Source: Alopecurus myosuroides
Taxonomy: Eukaryota; Streptophyta; Magnoliopsida; Poales; Poaceae
Direction of reading: 5' to 3'
Length of the DNA stretch: 64,000 bases
NCBI GenBank assembly: GCA_028641055.1
Contig: CM054059.1
Coordinates: 44,776,477 to 44,840,476 of the forward strand
Position numbers and translations under genes: made by a program. Below are positions 32,257-43,526 of the stretch, in pieces. The notes below the pieces were generated by a model, which saw only the letters and a program-made list of their open reading frames with translations, was not told where the DNA came from and did no database searches. Every line of letters starts with the position of its first letter. Positions within the stretch are counted from its first letter, which is position 1.

Positions 32257-35200
32257 ATGCCGCCAACAAGGAACACCCCGCCTGAGCCACCGCCAATCAC
32301 GGAGTTGTTGACTCAGATGACGCAAGTCATGGCACAGATGGCCCAGTTTCAGACTAACCAGCACAACAACCAGAATGCTCCACGGGTCAGCATCAAGGAG
32401 TTCCTCAGTCTGGGCCCAAGAGCTTTCGTGGCCACACGCGAGCCTCTGGATGCTGATGACTGGATCCGTGAGATAGCTAAGGCTATGGAGATTGCTCACG
32501 TTGCTGAGGAAGACAAGGTCAAGTATGCCTCCTATCTCCTGAAGGGTCAGGCATCTACTTGGTGGGAAAACTACCAGACCATGAGAGCTGGCTATCCAAT
32601 CACCTGGGGTTGTTTCAAGGAAGCTTTCCTGAAGCACCACATTCCAGATGGTCTCATGGAAAGGATGCGTGAAGAGTTTTGCTCACTCAAGCAGGGCAAG
32701 CTGGACGTCATTGGCTATCAGAGTGAGTTCAATCTCCTCGCTCGATACGCTGGTGATGAGGTGTCCACTGAGGCTAAGAAGATGGCAAGGTTCCGCAGAG
32801 GTTTTAACCCGGAACTCAAGTACGCCCTCACCAACATCAAGGCCAACAACTTCGAGGAGCTCGTTAACACCGCGCTCAATGAAGAAAATGGGCGCAAGGC
32901 GTTCGAGGAGTCTCGCAAGCACTCGCGTGAGGGTGGTTCCTCCTCCAACATGACCACCCCTCCGCAGAAGCGCCGCATCTGGGTGCCAAATGGTGCTGTC
33001 ACTCGGTCTCCATACGCCCAAGCTTCTCCAGGCTTCGCTCCCCGCCCACCCAACCCTGCTCAGATGCATGATCAGAGGGCTTCGATGGGGCAGCCAAGGC
33101 CAGGGCCTCCTCGTGTCGTCACTTGCTACAGGTGCAAGCAGACAGGGCACTACGCTGACAAGTGCACGCAGAGGCAGCTACCTCCACCACCACCTCGTCC
33201 CAACACAAACCAGGCAATGGTGCGCGCTCCCCCGCCTAAGGCCTTCAACTCCAACAACAGGCCTGTCGGGAGGACCGCAAGGGTGAATCATGTCAAGATC
33301 AACAAAGCTGAGGAAGCTCCTGACGTCGTTCTCGGTACATTTCCCGTAAACTCTAACCCAGCTAAAGTGTTGTTTGATACCGGAGCATCGCATTCTTTCG
33401 TGTCAAAGATCTTTGCGACAGCAATTAAACTCCCCTTTGTTGGTTTGGGTTCCCCACTAGTAGTAAACTCCCCTGGAGCAACTATGCAAACGTCTAAGAT
33501 CAGTCACAGGAATCAAATCCTAATTGGAGGCCACATATTTCTTGCTTCTCTCATACTGCTTGGCAATTCTGACATTGATGTCATTCTTGGTATGGATTGG
33601 TTGAAGGCCAATAAAGCTACGATTGACTGTGCTCAAAAGTCAATAACTCTGTTCCACCCTTCTGGCCAGATAGTCTATTCTCCAAATGAATCAAATTCCA
33701 TTCAGCTGTGCACCCTCGATGCCAAACCTCTACCTCTACTTGAAAATGTTCCGGTGGTTTGTGAATTTCCTGACGTCTTTCCAGAAGAGTTGCCAGGAAT
33801 GCCTCCGGACAGAGCAGTTGAGTTCGTGATCGAGCTTGAACCAGGTACTGCTCCAATCTCTAAGCATCCATACAAGATAGCTCCTCCTGAACTGAAACTG
33901 TTAAAGGAGCAAATCTATATGTACATGGAAAAAAGGTTACGTTCAACCTAGTTCCTCGGCTTGGGGTTGCCCAACTCTGTTCGTTGCGAAGAAGGATCAC
34001 ACAAAGAGACTCATTGTTGACTATCGTCCTCTTAACGAGAAAACCATCAAAAACAAGTATCCAATTCCTCGTATCGATGATCTGTTTGATCAACTTGCTG
34101 GAGCCTCAATATTCTCCAAGTTGGACTTGAGAATGGGTTACCATCAAATAAAGATCAGAAAGGAAGATATTCCAAAAACAGCCTTCACCACTCGCTACCG
34201 TCTATATGAATTCACAGTCATGTCCTTTGGTCTCACCAATGCACCGGCGACATTCTCTCGACTCATGAATTCTGTCTTCCATGAATACCTCGACAAGTTC
34301 GTTGTGGTATATCTCGATGACATTCTGGTCTACTCAAAATCCGAGGAAGAGCATGAAGAGCATCTTCGTCTCACTCTCATGAAACTTCGCGAGCATCGTC
34401 TATATGCCAAATTCTCCAAATGTGAGTTCTGGATTCCAGAAGTTGCTTACCTTGGTCATGTCATCTCCGCCAAGGGCATAGCCATTGATCCAGAAAAGGT
34501 TAAAGCAATTGTTGATTGGAAACCTCCTAAGACGGTGAAGCAAGTAAGAAGTTTTCTTGGCTTGGCTAGCTATTGACGTCGTTTTGTCCAAAACTTCTCC
34601 AAGATTGCCAAACCTCTCACTAATCTAACAAAGAAGGACAAGAAGTTCGTCTGGTCTCCACAATGTGATGAGAGCTTCAATCTCCTGAAGACTAAGCTCA
34701 CTTCTACACCAGTTCTGGTTGGCCCAGATCCTACCAAACCTTTCCAAATATTCTGTGATGCTTCCCTCCAAGGTCTAGGTGCAGTTCTTATGCAAGAACG
34801 TCAAGTTGTGGCTTATGCTTCACGTCAGTTGAACGCACATGAGCTCAATTATCCCACTCATGACCTTGAACTTGCAGCAGTTGTGTTTGCCCTCAAGAAA
34901 TGGAGGCAATACTTGTTGGGTAATCGCACTGAAATCTTTTCCGATCATAAGAGTCTGAAATACATCTTCACTCAACCAGATCTAAACCTCAGGCAAAGGA
35001 GATGGATTGAAAAGATTAAAGACTTTGATCTTACCATTTCTTACACTCCAGGCAAGGCTAATGTTATGGCCGATGCTCTCAGTCGCAAGTCTTATTGCAA
35101 TAATCTCATGATCATGGAAAGCCAACCTCCACTTCATGAAGAATTCCAGAAGCTCAACCTTGGTCTTGTTCCTCAAGGCTATCTTGCAAACTTGACAGCC

Positions 35201-36649
35201 AGTCCAACTCTCGAGGACAAGATTCGTTCTGAACAACTTCGTGATGCTGAAATCAAGAAGATGGTAGAACACATCAAAGAAGGCAAGGAGAAATTTAAGT
35301 CCTTCTCAATTGATGACAAGGGAACTGTGTTCTTCGAAGGACGCATTGCAGTTTCTCAAGTTCAAAGTCTCAAAGATGTCATTCTCAAGGAGGCTCATGA
35401 AACTCCTCTCTCCATACACCCTGGAAGTACAAAGATGTACCAGGACCTTAAGACACTGTATTGGTGGCCTGGCATGAAACGTGAAATTGCTCAATACGTT
35501 TCTGAATGCGACGTTTGTCAACGTGTTAAGGCAGTCCATCAGAAAACAGCCGGTCTTCTCCAACCTCTCAAAATCCCTGAGTGGAAGTGGGACATGATTG
35601 AAATGGACTTCGTCACTGGGTTTCCAAAGTCCAAGAGGGGCAACGATGCAATCTTCGTTGTCATTGATCGTCTCACTAAAGTAGCTCACTTCTTTGCTGT
35701 CAAAGAAACAATCTCATCTAGCTAGTTAGCAGAGCTATACACAGCAAAGATTGTTCCTCTTCATGGTGTTCCATTGGAAATAAGCTCAGACCGTGGAAGC
35801 ATATTCACTTCTCATTTCTGGAAGAGTTTTCAAGAAGCATTGGGCACCAAACTTCTGTTCAGCACAGCTTATCACCCTCAGTCTCAAGGGCAAGTCGAAA
35901 GAGTCAATCAGATTCTCGAGGATATGCTCAGAGCATGTGGTCTCTCCTTTGGCATGAAATGGGAGGAATGCCTTCCATATGCTGAATTCTCCTACAACAA
36001 CAGCTTCCAGGCAAGCCTAGGCATGGCACCATTTGAAGCTCTCTATGGCCGCAGATGCAGGAGTCCAATCAATTGGTCAGGAGCTGGTGAACGTTCACTC
36101 TTAAGCCCTGACATTGTTAAGGAAGCCGAAGAGAAAGTTCGAATCATTCGTGACAATCTCATGATTGCTCAGTCTCGTCAGAAAAGCTACTATGACAGCA
36201 AGCACCGGGATATGATCTATGCACCTGGTGACAAAGCATATCTCCGTGTAACTCCCCTCAGAGGCACTCATCGTTTTGGTGTGAAAGGAAAGCTTGCACC
36301 AAGATACATTGGTCCTTTCAACATTCTCTCAAGGCGTCCGGAAAATGCCTATCGTCTTGAACTTCCAGAAAAACTATCCAACGTGCACGATGTGTTTCAC
36401 GTGTCACAGCTCAAGAGGTGTTTCAAAGATCCAGATCGTGCAGTTGATCATGATTCCATTGAACTGCAAGAAGATCTCTCTTATGAGGAGCACCCTGTTC
36501 GAATTCTCGATGAGACCGAGCATAAGACTCGCAACAAGAGCACCAAGTTCTTGAAACTGCAGTGGTCCCATCATTCCGATAAAGAGGCAACGTGGGAGAC
36601 CGAAGAGGATCTTCGCAAGAAGTATCCGGACCTTTTCTCTTCTCAGTAG
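32257..36649 (+). pseudogene. Gag-pol polyprotein of the Gypsy chromovirus (broken)
   Basis: One long gag-pol frame encodes, in order: gag (FVATREPLDADDWIREI, ASTWWENY); a CCHC knuckle (CYRCKQTGHYADKC, about residue 290); aspartic protease (LFDTGASHSFVS, about residue 373); reverse transcriptase ([22 protein letters not shown] at about 34310); RNase H ([13 protein letters not shown] at 34750; [11 protein letters not shown]); integrase with an HHCC zinc region ([14 protein letters not shown]), a DDE core ([23 protein letters not shown]); and a chromodomain-like end (WSHHSDKEATWETEEDL at 36550). Breaks: a one-base frameshift in the A-run 33929-33934 at the RT start, a TGA at 34574-34576 between RT and RNase H, and a TAG at 35723-35725 within integrase. 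Gag and protease are open; RT onward cannot be made from this copy. Confidence 0.92.
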
Positions 36650-36666
36650 GAATCTCGGGGCGCGAT

Positions 36667-36684
36667 TCCTTCAAGGGGGCGTTT
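36667..36684 (+). other. Polypurine tract region
   Basis: AAGGGGGC at 36673-36680 just before the 3' LTR, the likely primer for plus-strand DNA. The deleted relative keeps the same feature (minus strand 49780-49797). Confidence 0.7.
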
Positions 36685-39600
36685 TGTAACATCCCAAGTA
36701 TGAAAACAACCCCTAGAATGTTTTATTTCTTGTTATTTTATGTTTTGCATCATGACATCATCATTGCATTTGTTTTCCAATTGTTTTCCATTTGTTTGCA
36801 TTTGTTTTCCTTTGTTTTCTATTTGAATTTTCAAACCAAATTCAAATATTTGTTTGATACTTGTGCTGTCACAATTTTTCAAATAGAAATATTCAAATAA
36901 AACATCCATTTGTTTCCATTAAAATGAAAAGCTCAAACTATCAATTTGTTCCTTTTAATAATTCACTTAAATTCTTTTGCATTCAAATCCAATTCCAAAC
37001 AGAAACCATTGGAAAGTTGAAACTTACAAAACAAATCAATCACTTGTTTCAAAGAAACTTGAATTTAAAAACTTATTTGCTTAAGTTCAATTATTTCAAT
37101 TAACATTAAAATTCAATCAAATTTCAAACAAATTACAAACAGCACTTAAATTCAAATCTTTTTGTAAAACAAAAATTGCACTTTGTGCTGTTACAATAAA
37201 TAAGCAATATAAAATTTATCCCTAAATTTTCTACCCAAAAAACCCTAGCCTTTTCTTCCTTTTTCAAATCAGCAAAACAAAAAAAACAGAACAAAAAAAA
37301 TAAATAAAAGGAAACAGAGAGGGGTAGGGCAGGCAGTGGGCAGGCCCAGCCCACTAGCCCCCCACGGCCTGGTACCCCCTCGCTCACCTTCTTCCTCCTG
37401 TACGGTAGGGCGATGCCGCTGTCCACGTCTGCAGAGCGGGGAGCAGACGGCCAGCAGCTGCTCACCTCCCCCTATAAACCCTGCCCTAGGGCTCCTCGAG
37501 CTAGCCCTAGCTCTCCCCCTCTTTTCCCTCGAGCCGTCGTCGCCATTGCTCCTCTCCACCCACCTCTCTGCATCTCCTCCTCCCTCTGAATCTCTGAAAC
37601 CCGACCGCCACCTCTGAAGATCCGATGATCGCCGCCGGTAGGGTGAGTCTCCGTGCGGGTTAGCAACGGGAACGAGCTCCCCGCTATACCTCTACGTCCT
37701 CGACACCGCCATCGTGCCGGAGACCGCCTACATCGTCGCCGCCATCCTCGTGCTGTCGCCGCCGGCGTCCTCCACCGAGCATCTGCTTCCCCTGCCACTC
37801 GCCGGTGAGCATCACCGTGCCCTCCGCCTTCCTCTCTCTCTCTGCACGCACGCACACCACCCTACCACACGCACCCCGCACGCGTCCACGACAGTAGCCA
37901 CCGCCAGCTGCAGCCGATCATCGCCGGCGAGCGATCGAAGCGCGGCCAAGTTCAGGCTCAGTTAACTGAACAAAATTCAGTTAACGCGGACTGAACCTTA
38001 ACCTTCCCGCGTCCCTCTACTGTCAATGAACAGAACAACAACGCAGTGGTAGCAGCTTGCGTGCGCGAGCCTGCGGCCAGGGTTCGAGCCCCCGCTGCGC
38101 AACTTTTTGGGATTTAATCCCCTCGCCCCAGGCCCACCTGTAGGTGACCCCTGTGGCCCAGTCAGCTGCCACGCTGGCCACAGTGGCCCCAGGGCCCCCC
38201 TCGTCAGTGGCTTGGGCTAGCCACTGCGGGGTAGAAAATGTTTCTGTCCAGTTTTCTTTTACGTTTAAGTCCTATTCTTTTACATTTTAGTCCTTGTTTT
38301 TAAATTGCAAATAACTTTTAATTTCCAAATCCAAATAATGCAAATGAAATATGTTTCACGAACCAAATTAAATCCTCTACATGATTAACTCATTTGTTTT
38401 ATGTTTTGAATGTTTCAAATGTATTCAAATTTCAAATTCAAACAAATCATCTTAATTTTGGTTAATTCCATAACTAATTCAAACTTAATTCAAATAACAC
38501 AAATAAAATATGTTTTCCATGCCATTTTAAACCACCTTTTCAATATAAAATTTGTTTCTTGTTTTGAATAATTAAAATTGGTTAAATAATTTAAACCTTG
38601 TTTAAATCATTTAAAATTTGCTAAATTCATAACTTGCTTAAATTAAATTATTTTTTGAACTTTCAAACCAGAAAAGTATAAAATTTTCAAATATGAATTT
38701 GGTTTAATGTTTTGAACAAATAAAAATTCAAATAAATTCATACTTGAATTAAATTCATTTAAATCTTGTTTAAACTTGTTTAATTCATAAGTAATTTATT
38801 TTAAATCCTTTTTCAACAAGTGAAACATGTCTTCCACCTAAAATTTTGTGTTCTTTCCAAATATCAACTTTGTTATCTATTTTGAACACTTAAAATTGGT
38901 GAAAACAACAAATGCTTGTGTGACACCTTTAAGGAACCAAAATTCCATAACTTAATAAATGAATTTCCAAACTTGGTAAACCTTATTTCAAAATTGTTTC
39001 TATTGTTGTTATTTTTCTGTTTTCCTCATCCATGCATCATACTAATCCACTTTCACCTGATGTTTAGTTGTAGAACAATTATTCCAACCTTAATTCATGG
39101 GCTTTCCATATGCAATCCAAATTGCATATGGGTCCATTTAAACATGTTATGTTACCATGTCAAGTAGCTTACCATTGATGCATCAATTAAATGGTCATGC
39201 ATCCTCCCATGATTGTGCACTATGCCATGTTATTGATTGTTTGTCTCTCTACGTTGTTTGTTTGCTTCTTCTCGGATAGAAGACGACGTTGAGACAAACG
39301 ATACTTACGACACTACTCCTGAGGAGTTAGCTCAGTACCAGGCTGCTGAGTTTGCAGGCAAGTATTCACTCACATGAACTATTGTGTTCCTTTCCACATT
39401 GGATACCGATACTTTCCGTTGTCTATTCTGCTAGCCTTAAGATTCGTTGCTTCTGTTCGACCCTATCACATGTTATCCTTTAACCCTGATATAGCCTCAC
39501 CTCCGCACCTATAACCCCTTTGCTTGTTGCCCGTGTCTTACTAGCATGCTTAGGGTTGTTTTGCTCGAGTCTGTTACCCGTTACTTCCTGTTACTATTTA

Positions 39601-41110
39601 TCTATTATGTTCTGGGGCTCGATGTTAAACAACAACCTGTTAATTTTTGAGGTAATGCTAAATTGATGATAAGGCACCGGCAGGAGGCCCGGCGTGGTTT
39701 TGAGGCCTGCTAGTGTCGACCCTAATTAGGAAAAGGGTCTTGTCTACTGATCCATGATGAGCGCACTAACCGCATGTGGGAAGCGTGTATGGGCGCCCCC
39801 CTCAATTTGATTCAATTCGCATCTCGTCCAAATCGCCACACTTAGTTCGGGCTTTCCATTTGATGCACGCATATGCAGGTACGAACCCGAGGCCAGGGTG
39901 GAACTTTTGTAGTCGGCATTTAGGGCGGCGTGGTCTTAGAGTGCTATGAGGGTCCCCTTTTCTTCGTGGGGCTCGATTAGCCGCGCACGCACAGCACGTG
40001 GTTCTTTGGGCTTGATGCGAAGAAGAGTTCAGTTGTGTTGAGTGCCCCGCTTGGTGGGAGGCATTCCATCTGGCGGGTTATTCTTACGTGTACGGCCAAA
40101 TTGGTGCACCCCTGCAGGGATAAATCTTCTCGAGAAGCCGTGTTTTCCGCGGTTATGGATGACTTGATGAAAGTACTGGCTAACAAGTACTCAGAACAAC
40201 TTACACCTAACTAATGATAACTTGACTAGTAATATTCCTATTGACACAATAACTTGAACCATCATTAATCCAACTGTGTGAGTTATCCTCGGATTGCTTC
40301 TTTGGATAAGGGGCGAGATCCAGGATGGGTTTGTTTGGAGTTAATAGTAGTTGGTTACGATACGCTATCTTATCTCCTCTCTGTTAGCCGGAAGTTATAG
40401 TTTGTATCTGTAGTTGGTCAGCGCAGCCCGCTGCCGCACCTTTTCTATCACCCTTTCTTCCTTTGAACCCAAAGCATCTGTGCTTGATGTTGTTGGGTAC
40501 ATTTTGGTGAACTGTGAGTCTTGCTTGCCAGTACGTTTATGTACTGACCCCTTTGGGGCTGTGGTTTCCGCAGACTACGCTTACGAGGATCCCCGTGATG
40601 GCTACTACGTGGAGTTTGACGAGGCTGCTGACGAGTAGATAGCGGACCCGGGCAGGATCCGAGACTACGTGGATGGGCTCCGTTTTCCTTTCATTGCCGG
40701 CCTCTTAGGCCTATTTGGATTTGTCTGTACTCAGACCTTTTGAATGCTTCCGCTGTGATGTAATGATGAATTGTTGGGACATGTGTCCTCTGGATGATTG
40801 TATTTGCTATCTCTGCTCTAGTGAGAGCTATTTGCAACTTATTTCAATCTTTTGTGTCTTAGAGATATGTTGTGGTATTAGTTGTTCTAAAGCCGTTGAC
40901 GTACCATGTGTGTATGTTATGAAGTACGTCAACGGAAGTGTCCTGATTTCTATGGGATGGTTTGCGCAGACGATGGATAGTAGGGAATGGTTGTCACACG
41001 TTTACGTGTTGGCCTGCTCACATTGAGATGCGGGTGCTGGTATGCCCCGTAAGCCATTTGTTCTACTATTTAGCGGACTGTGAGTATCCTCTAGAAGTCC
41101 GGGTGCGACA
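36685..41110 (+). repeat. 3' LTR of the Gypsy chromovirus
   Basis: 4426 bp, same ends as the 5' LTR. Differences are single bases plus a few small gaps (for example near 36988, 38537 and 38660). It keeps the TATA box (37473), the tRNA-like segment (38041-38100, with one change in the acceptor-like stem) and the acidic exons (39280-39357, 40574-40638). It could drive transcription into the CACTA gene remnant downstream. Confidence 0.92.
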
Positions 41111-41115
41111 GCCCC
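41111..41115 (+). repeat. Right target-site duplication of the Gypsy element
   Basis: GCCCC, identical to 26240-26244. Confidence 0.9.
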
Positions 41116-42104
41116 CCAATCCTCCTCCGGCGGATAAGCAGCCGTCGCCCCCCATTCCTCCTCCGGCGGATAATCAGTCGTCGCCCCCCATTCCTCCTCC
41201 GGCGGATAAGCAGCCGTCGCCCCCCATTCCTCCTCCGGCGAAGAAACAGAAGCAGGCGGACAGCAAGGAAACCCGCTCTTGGACTATTAACCCGGAGGCT
41301 TATGTACCTAAGACCACACGGGTACCGGAGCCATCACTGAAGCCTATCCCCCCAAGGGCTTGGGAACTTAGTGATGCTGAAACCAAATTGGCCGCGAAGG
41401 CTGAGTATGAGAAATGGTCGGCCGATCGGAAGGCTCTAAGGGAGCCTAAGACCAAGGAAGTATACCCTCCGTCGGTACAGAAGTGGGCTATGGGTTTTTT
41501 GTCGACACCGTCCCAAGCCGAGAAGAATTTGCCTAAAGACTATGAAAGTGAACTTCGTAGGCAATCAGAAATATTGATGGAGGAGAAAGAAGAAAGGAAA
41601 AAAAGCGGGAAACAAGTTGACCAGCTCGGAATGCAGAGTAAACAATCAATCCCCCCGCTCATAGTGAAAGCCGGTCCGGAACAGGACCCCGAGGTCAGAG
41701 CAGCTGCTGCAGCAATGGGATTGACTGTAGCTACTGCCATGAAAAATGCGTCCGATATGGGTTTGTCTCTTCGTGCCTTGTTAGGCCTGGACGATTTCGC
41801 CAATGGCTGAGGTAGCATTACAATATGTGAAGAAAGGGCCTCTCGTCGAGCCTGCGCAGGAAAAGAGTCTACCACCACTAATGCAAAATCTGCTACGTTG
41901 GTACAAAAATTTCATATCATGGTCCGACAAAGAATATGTTCATGTGGATGTTACAAAGGAGCATCACACCAAAAAGTATTCTGTAGCATTTGAGATGAGT
42001 GAATTGTTCCAGCTGTTCAATCTGCGCGAGCTCGACAAATCTATCCTGAGTTGCTACGTTCTGTAAGTGATTTATTTCTACCTCATCTCGTTCTTCATTG
42101 TCTG

Positions 42105-42153
<49 letters not shown>

Positions 42154-43005
42154 GTCCTAACTATATTGTTGCGTACGCTATTATGCAGATCGAAGATTTG
42201 GGAATGCAAAATAAGACACATCCATGATGTTGGGTTCATTCACCCACAAATCATTAATGGACATGTGTTACAATATCACCCCCTAGACGTGGAGAAAGAC
42301 TTGTACAATTTTCTTAGAAAGCATCAACTCAAAAGACATATTCTATTTCCTTACCATTTTGGGTGAGTGTTTCTCTCTTCTGCCCATTCTCTTTTGTTTA
42401 CTCCATGCATGGTATGTCTAATCGATAAGTTATGCATGACTGTGCATGTAACGTGTCCGCAGGTTCCACTGGATGCTGCTAAAAATTAAACTTCACACCT
42501 CCACAGTTTTTATCATGGACTCTATGGATTCAGATCCAAAGCATTGGATCGACATGAGAAAAATGCTGCAAAGGTAATTATTTTCAATCATTTGCGCTCT
42601 ATATCGATCGGTCTCTTTTGTTCATTTCCTAATATGCAGTAGCTAATAACTCCCTTGTTCATTTAATTTTCTTTGCACTGTAGAGTTTGGAGACGGTTCT
42701 CAAAAGAAATTGTCGGTCAATTCAAACATCAGCTAGAATTTAAAATTTTACTTCGTGTGGATAAGCAGCCACCGGGGACCAATCTATGTGGATACTATGT
42801 TTGTGAGAACATACGGAAAGAAACCTCTGAGAAGAAGAAGTCGGAGAGCACACGGAAGAGTCTCAATAACTTGCGGAGGACGCTTAGTTCAGAAGCTCGC
42901 TTCCGACCAATTCAAGAGGAAATAGCAGGATTTTTCCTTAGGCATGTCATCGATCCTAAAGGAGAACACTATACGTCCGACGAAGACCAATTCAAGACGA
43001 CTTAG
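41116..43005 (+). pseudogene. Second CACTA gene, 3' part, with Ulp1/C48 peptidase-like end
   Basis: Continues the gene broken at 26244. It opens with a Pro-rich repeat (PPIPPPADKQPSP units, 41116-41240), then a charged region (to 41800). An apparent one-base frame change near 41807 separates it from the next block. Exons 41803-42062, 42189-42362, 42463-42573 and 42684-43005 have GT-AG introns and phases that agree. They form a C48 (Ulp1/SENP)-type domain: His in FHWMLLKI (42467-42469), Asp in IMDSMD (42518-42520), Gln in KQPPGTN (42766-42768), Cys in GTNLCGYYV (42787-42789), so the catalytic set is complete. C48 enzymes cut SUMO-type conjugates; in plant transposons the role is unproven. The two frame changes and the LTR insertion make the whole gene a pseudogene here. 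Confidence 0.75.
42104..42150. repeat. AT dinucleotide microsatellite
   Basis: An uninterrupted run of about 23 AT units inside an intron of the second CACTA gene. Likely length-variable. Confidence 0.9.
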
Positions 43006-43317
43006 CAGGATTTTTCCTTATGCATCTCCTAGATTGAAACTTGTTCGAAGTTGTGTGTATATCCATCGTAATTGTGTATGGAAACTTGTTCGAAGTTGTA
43101 TATGGTCACCCGAGATTGAATATATATTATATATTTCTATTGAATTCTTCTTGTTTGAAATTTCATATATGCATGTATATAGTAGCGTACAATATATGTG
43201 TACTGAAACTTCATCAAAATTAAAATAAAACACAAAATAAAATATAAAAGAAATAAAACAAAACAAATTAAAAAGAAACCAGGTTTAGGGGGGCTAAAAC
43301 CCTAAACCTGCGGAGGA
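43006..43317. other. 3' flank of the second CACTA gene
   Basis: AT-rich with short repeats (GAAACTTGTTCGAAGTTGT twice, 43036-43100). A near-copy of CAGGATTTTTCCTTA, first at 42927-42941, follows the stop at 43007. No reading frame. It probably holds the transcript end. Confidence 0.5.
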
Positions 43318-43526
43318 GGCCTTCAGTCCCGGTTAGCCACGAGAACCGGGACTAAAGGTCCTCCGCCCGGACGGACTCCTGGCGCCCACGTGGACGGGCC
43401 TTTAGTCCCGGTCCGTAAGTGGCGCGACTATAGGGGGGTCTTTAGTCGCGCATATTTAGTCCCGGTTGCGCGGTCGGGACTAATGGCCTTTGCGAACCGG
43501 GACTGAAGGCCTATTTTCTACCAGTG
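43318..43526. repeat. CACTA 3' subterminal repeats and terminal inverted end
   Basis: Alternating orientations of CCTTTAGTCCCGG and CCGGGACTAAAGG (about six units) run up to 43500, followed by the terminal CACTGGTAGAAAATAGG read inward from 43526. Subterminal repeats of this kind bind element proteins in the En/Spm group. The matching left end is missing. Confidence 0.85.

Larger units (their letters stand above)
26245..41110 (+). mobile_element. Full-length Ty3/Gypsy chromovirus, 14.9 kb
   Basis: Complete structure: 5-bp duplication GCCCC, LTR (26245-30690), primer site for initiator tRNA-Met, accessory ORF, gag-pol with the order protease, RT, RNase H, integrase, chromodomain-like end, polypurine tract, LTR (36685-41110), GCCCC. 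The domain order and C-terminal chromodomain place it among chromoviruses, probably the Tekay clade (inference). The two LTRs differ by scattered bases and a few small indels (4446 versus 4426 bp), so the insertion is fairly young but not recent. Pol carries three lesions while the accessory ORF is open. It inserted in the CACTA's second gene. Confidence 0.92.
19459..43526 (+). mobile_element. CACTA transposon, 5' part deleted, with nested Gypsy element
   Basis: The right end reads CACTGGTAGAAAATAGG on the minus strand (43510-43526), a CACTA-type inverted end, preceded by subterminal CCTTTAGTCCCGG repeats (43318-43500). Inside, in order: the transposase 3' end (19459-20095), an AP2-domain gene on minus (20365-21015), an unrecognised gene on plus (22001-22510), and a second transposon gene with a Ulp1/C48-like end (24269-43005). 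The nested LTR element (26245-41110) accounts for 14.9 kb, leaving about 9.2 kb of CACTA. The left end and most of the transposase are missing, with no TIR at 19459. GCG at 43527-43529 is the candidate 3-bp target duplication. Confidence 0.85.

Noticed and set aside
42104..42150. TATA promoter in the AT repeat
   Set aside because: It lies inside a consensus intron of a transposon gene and is a plain microsatellite.
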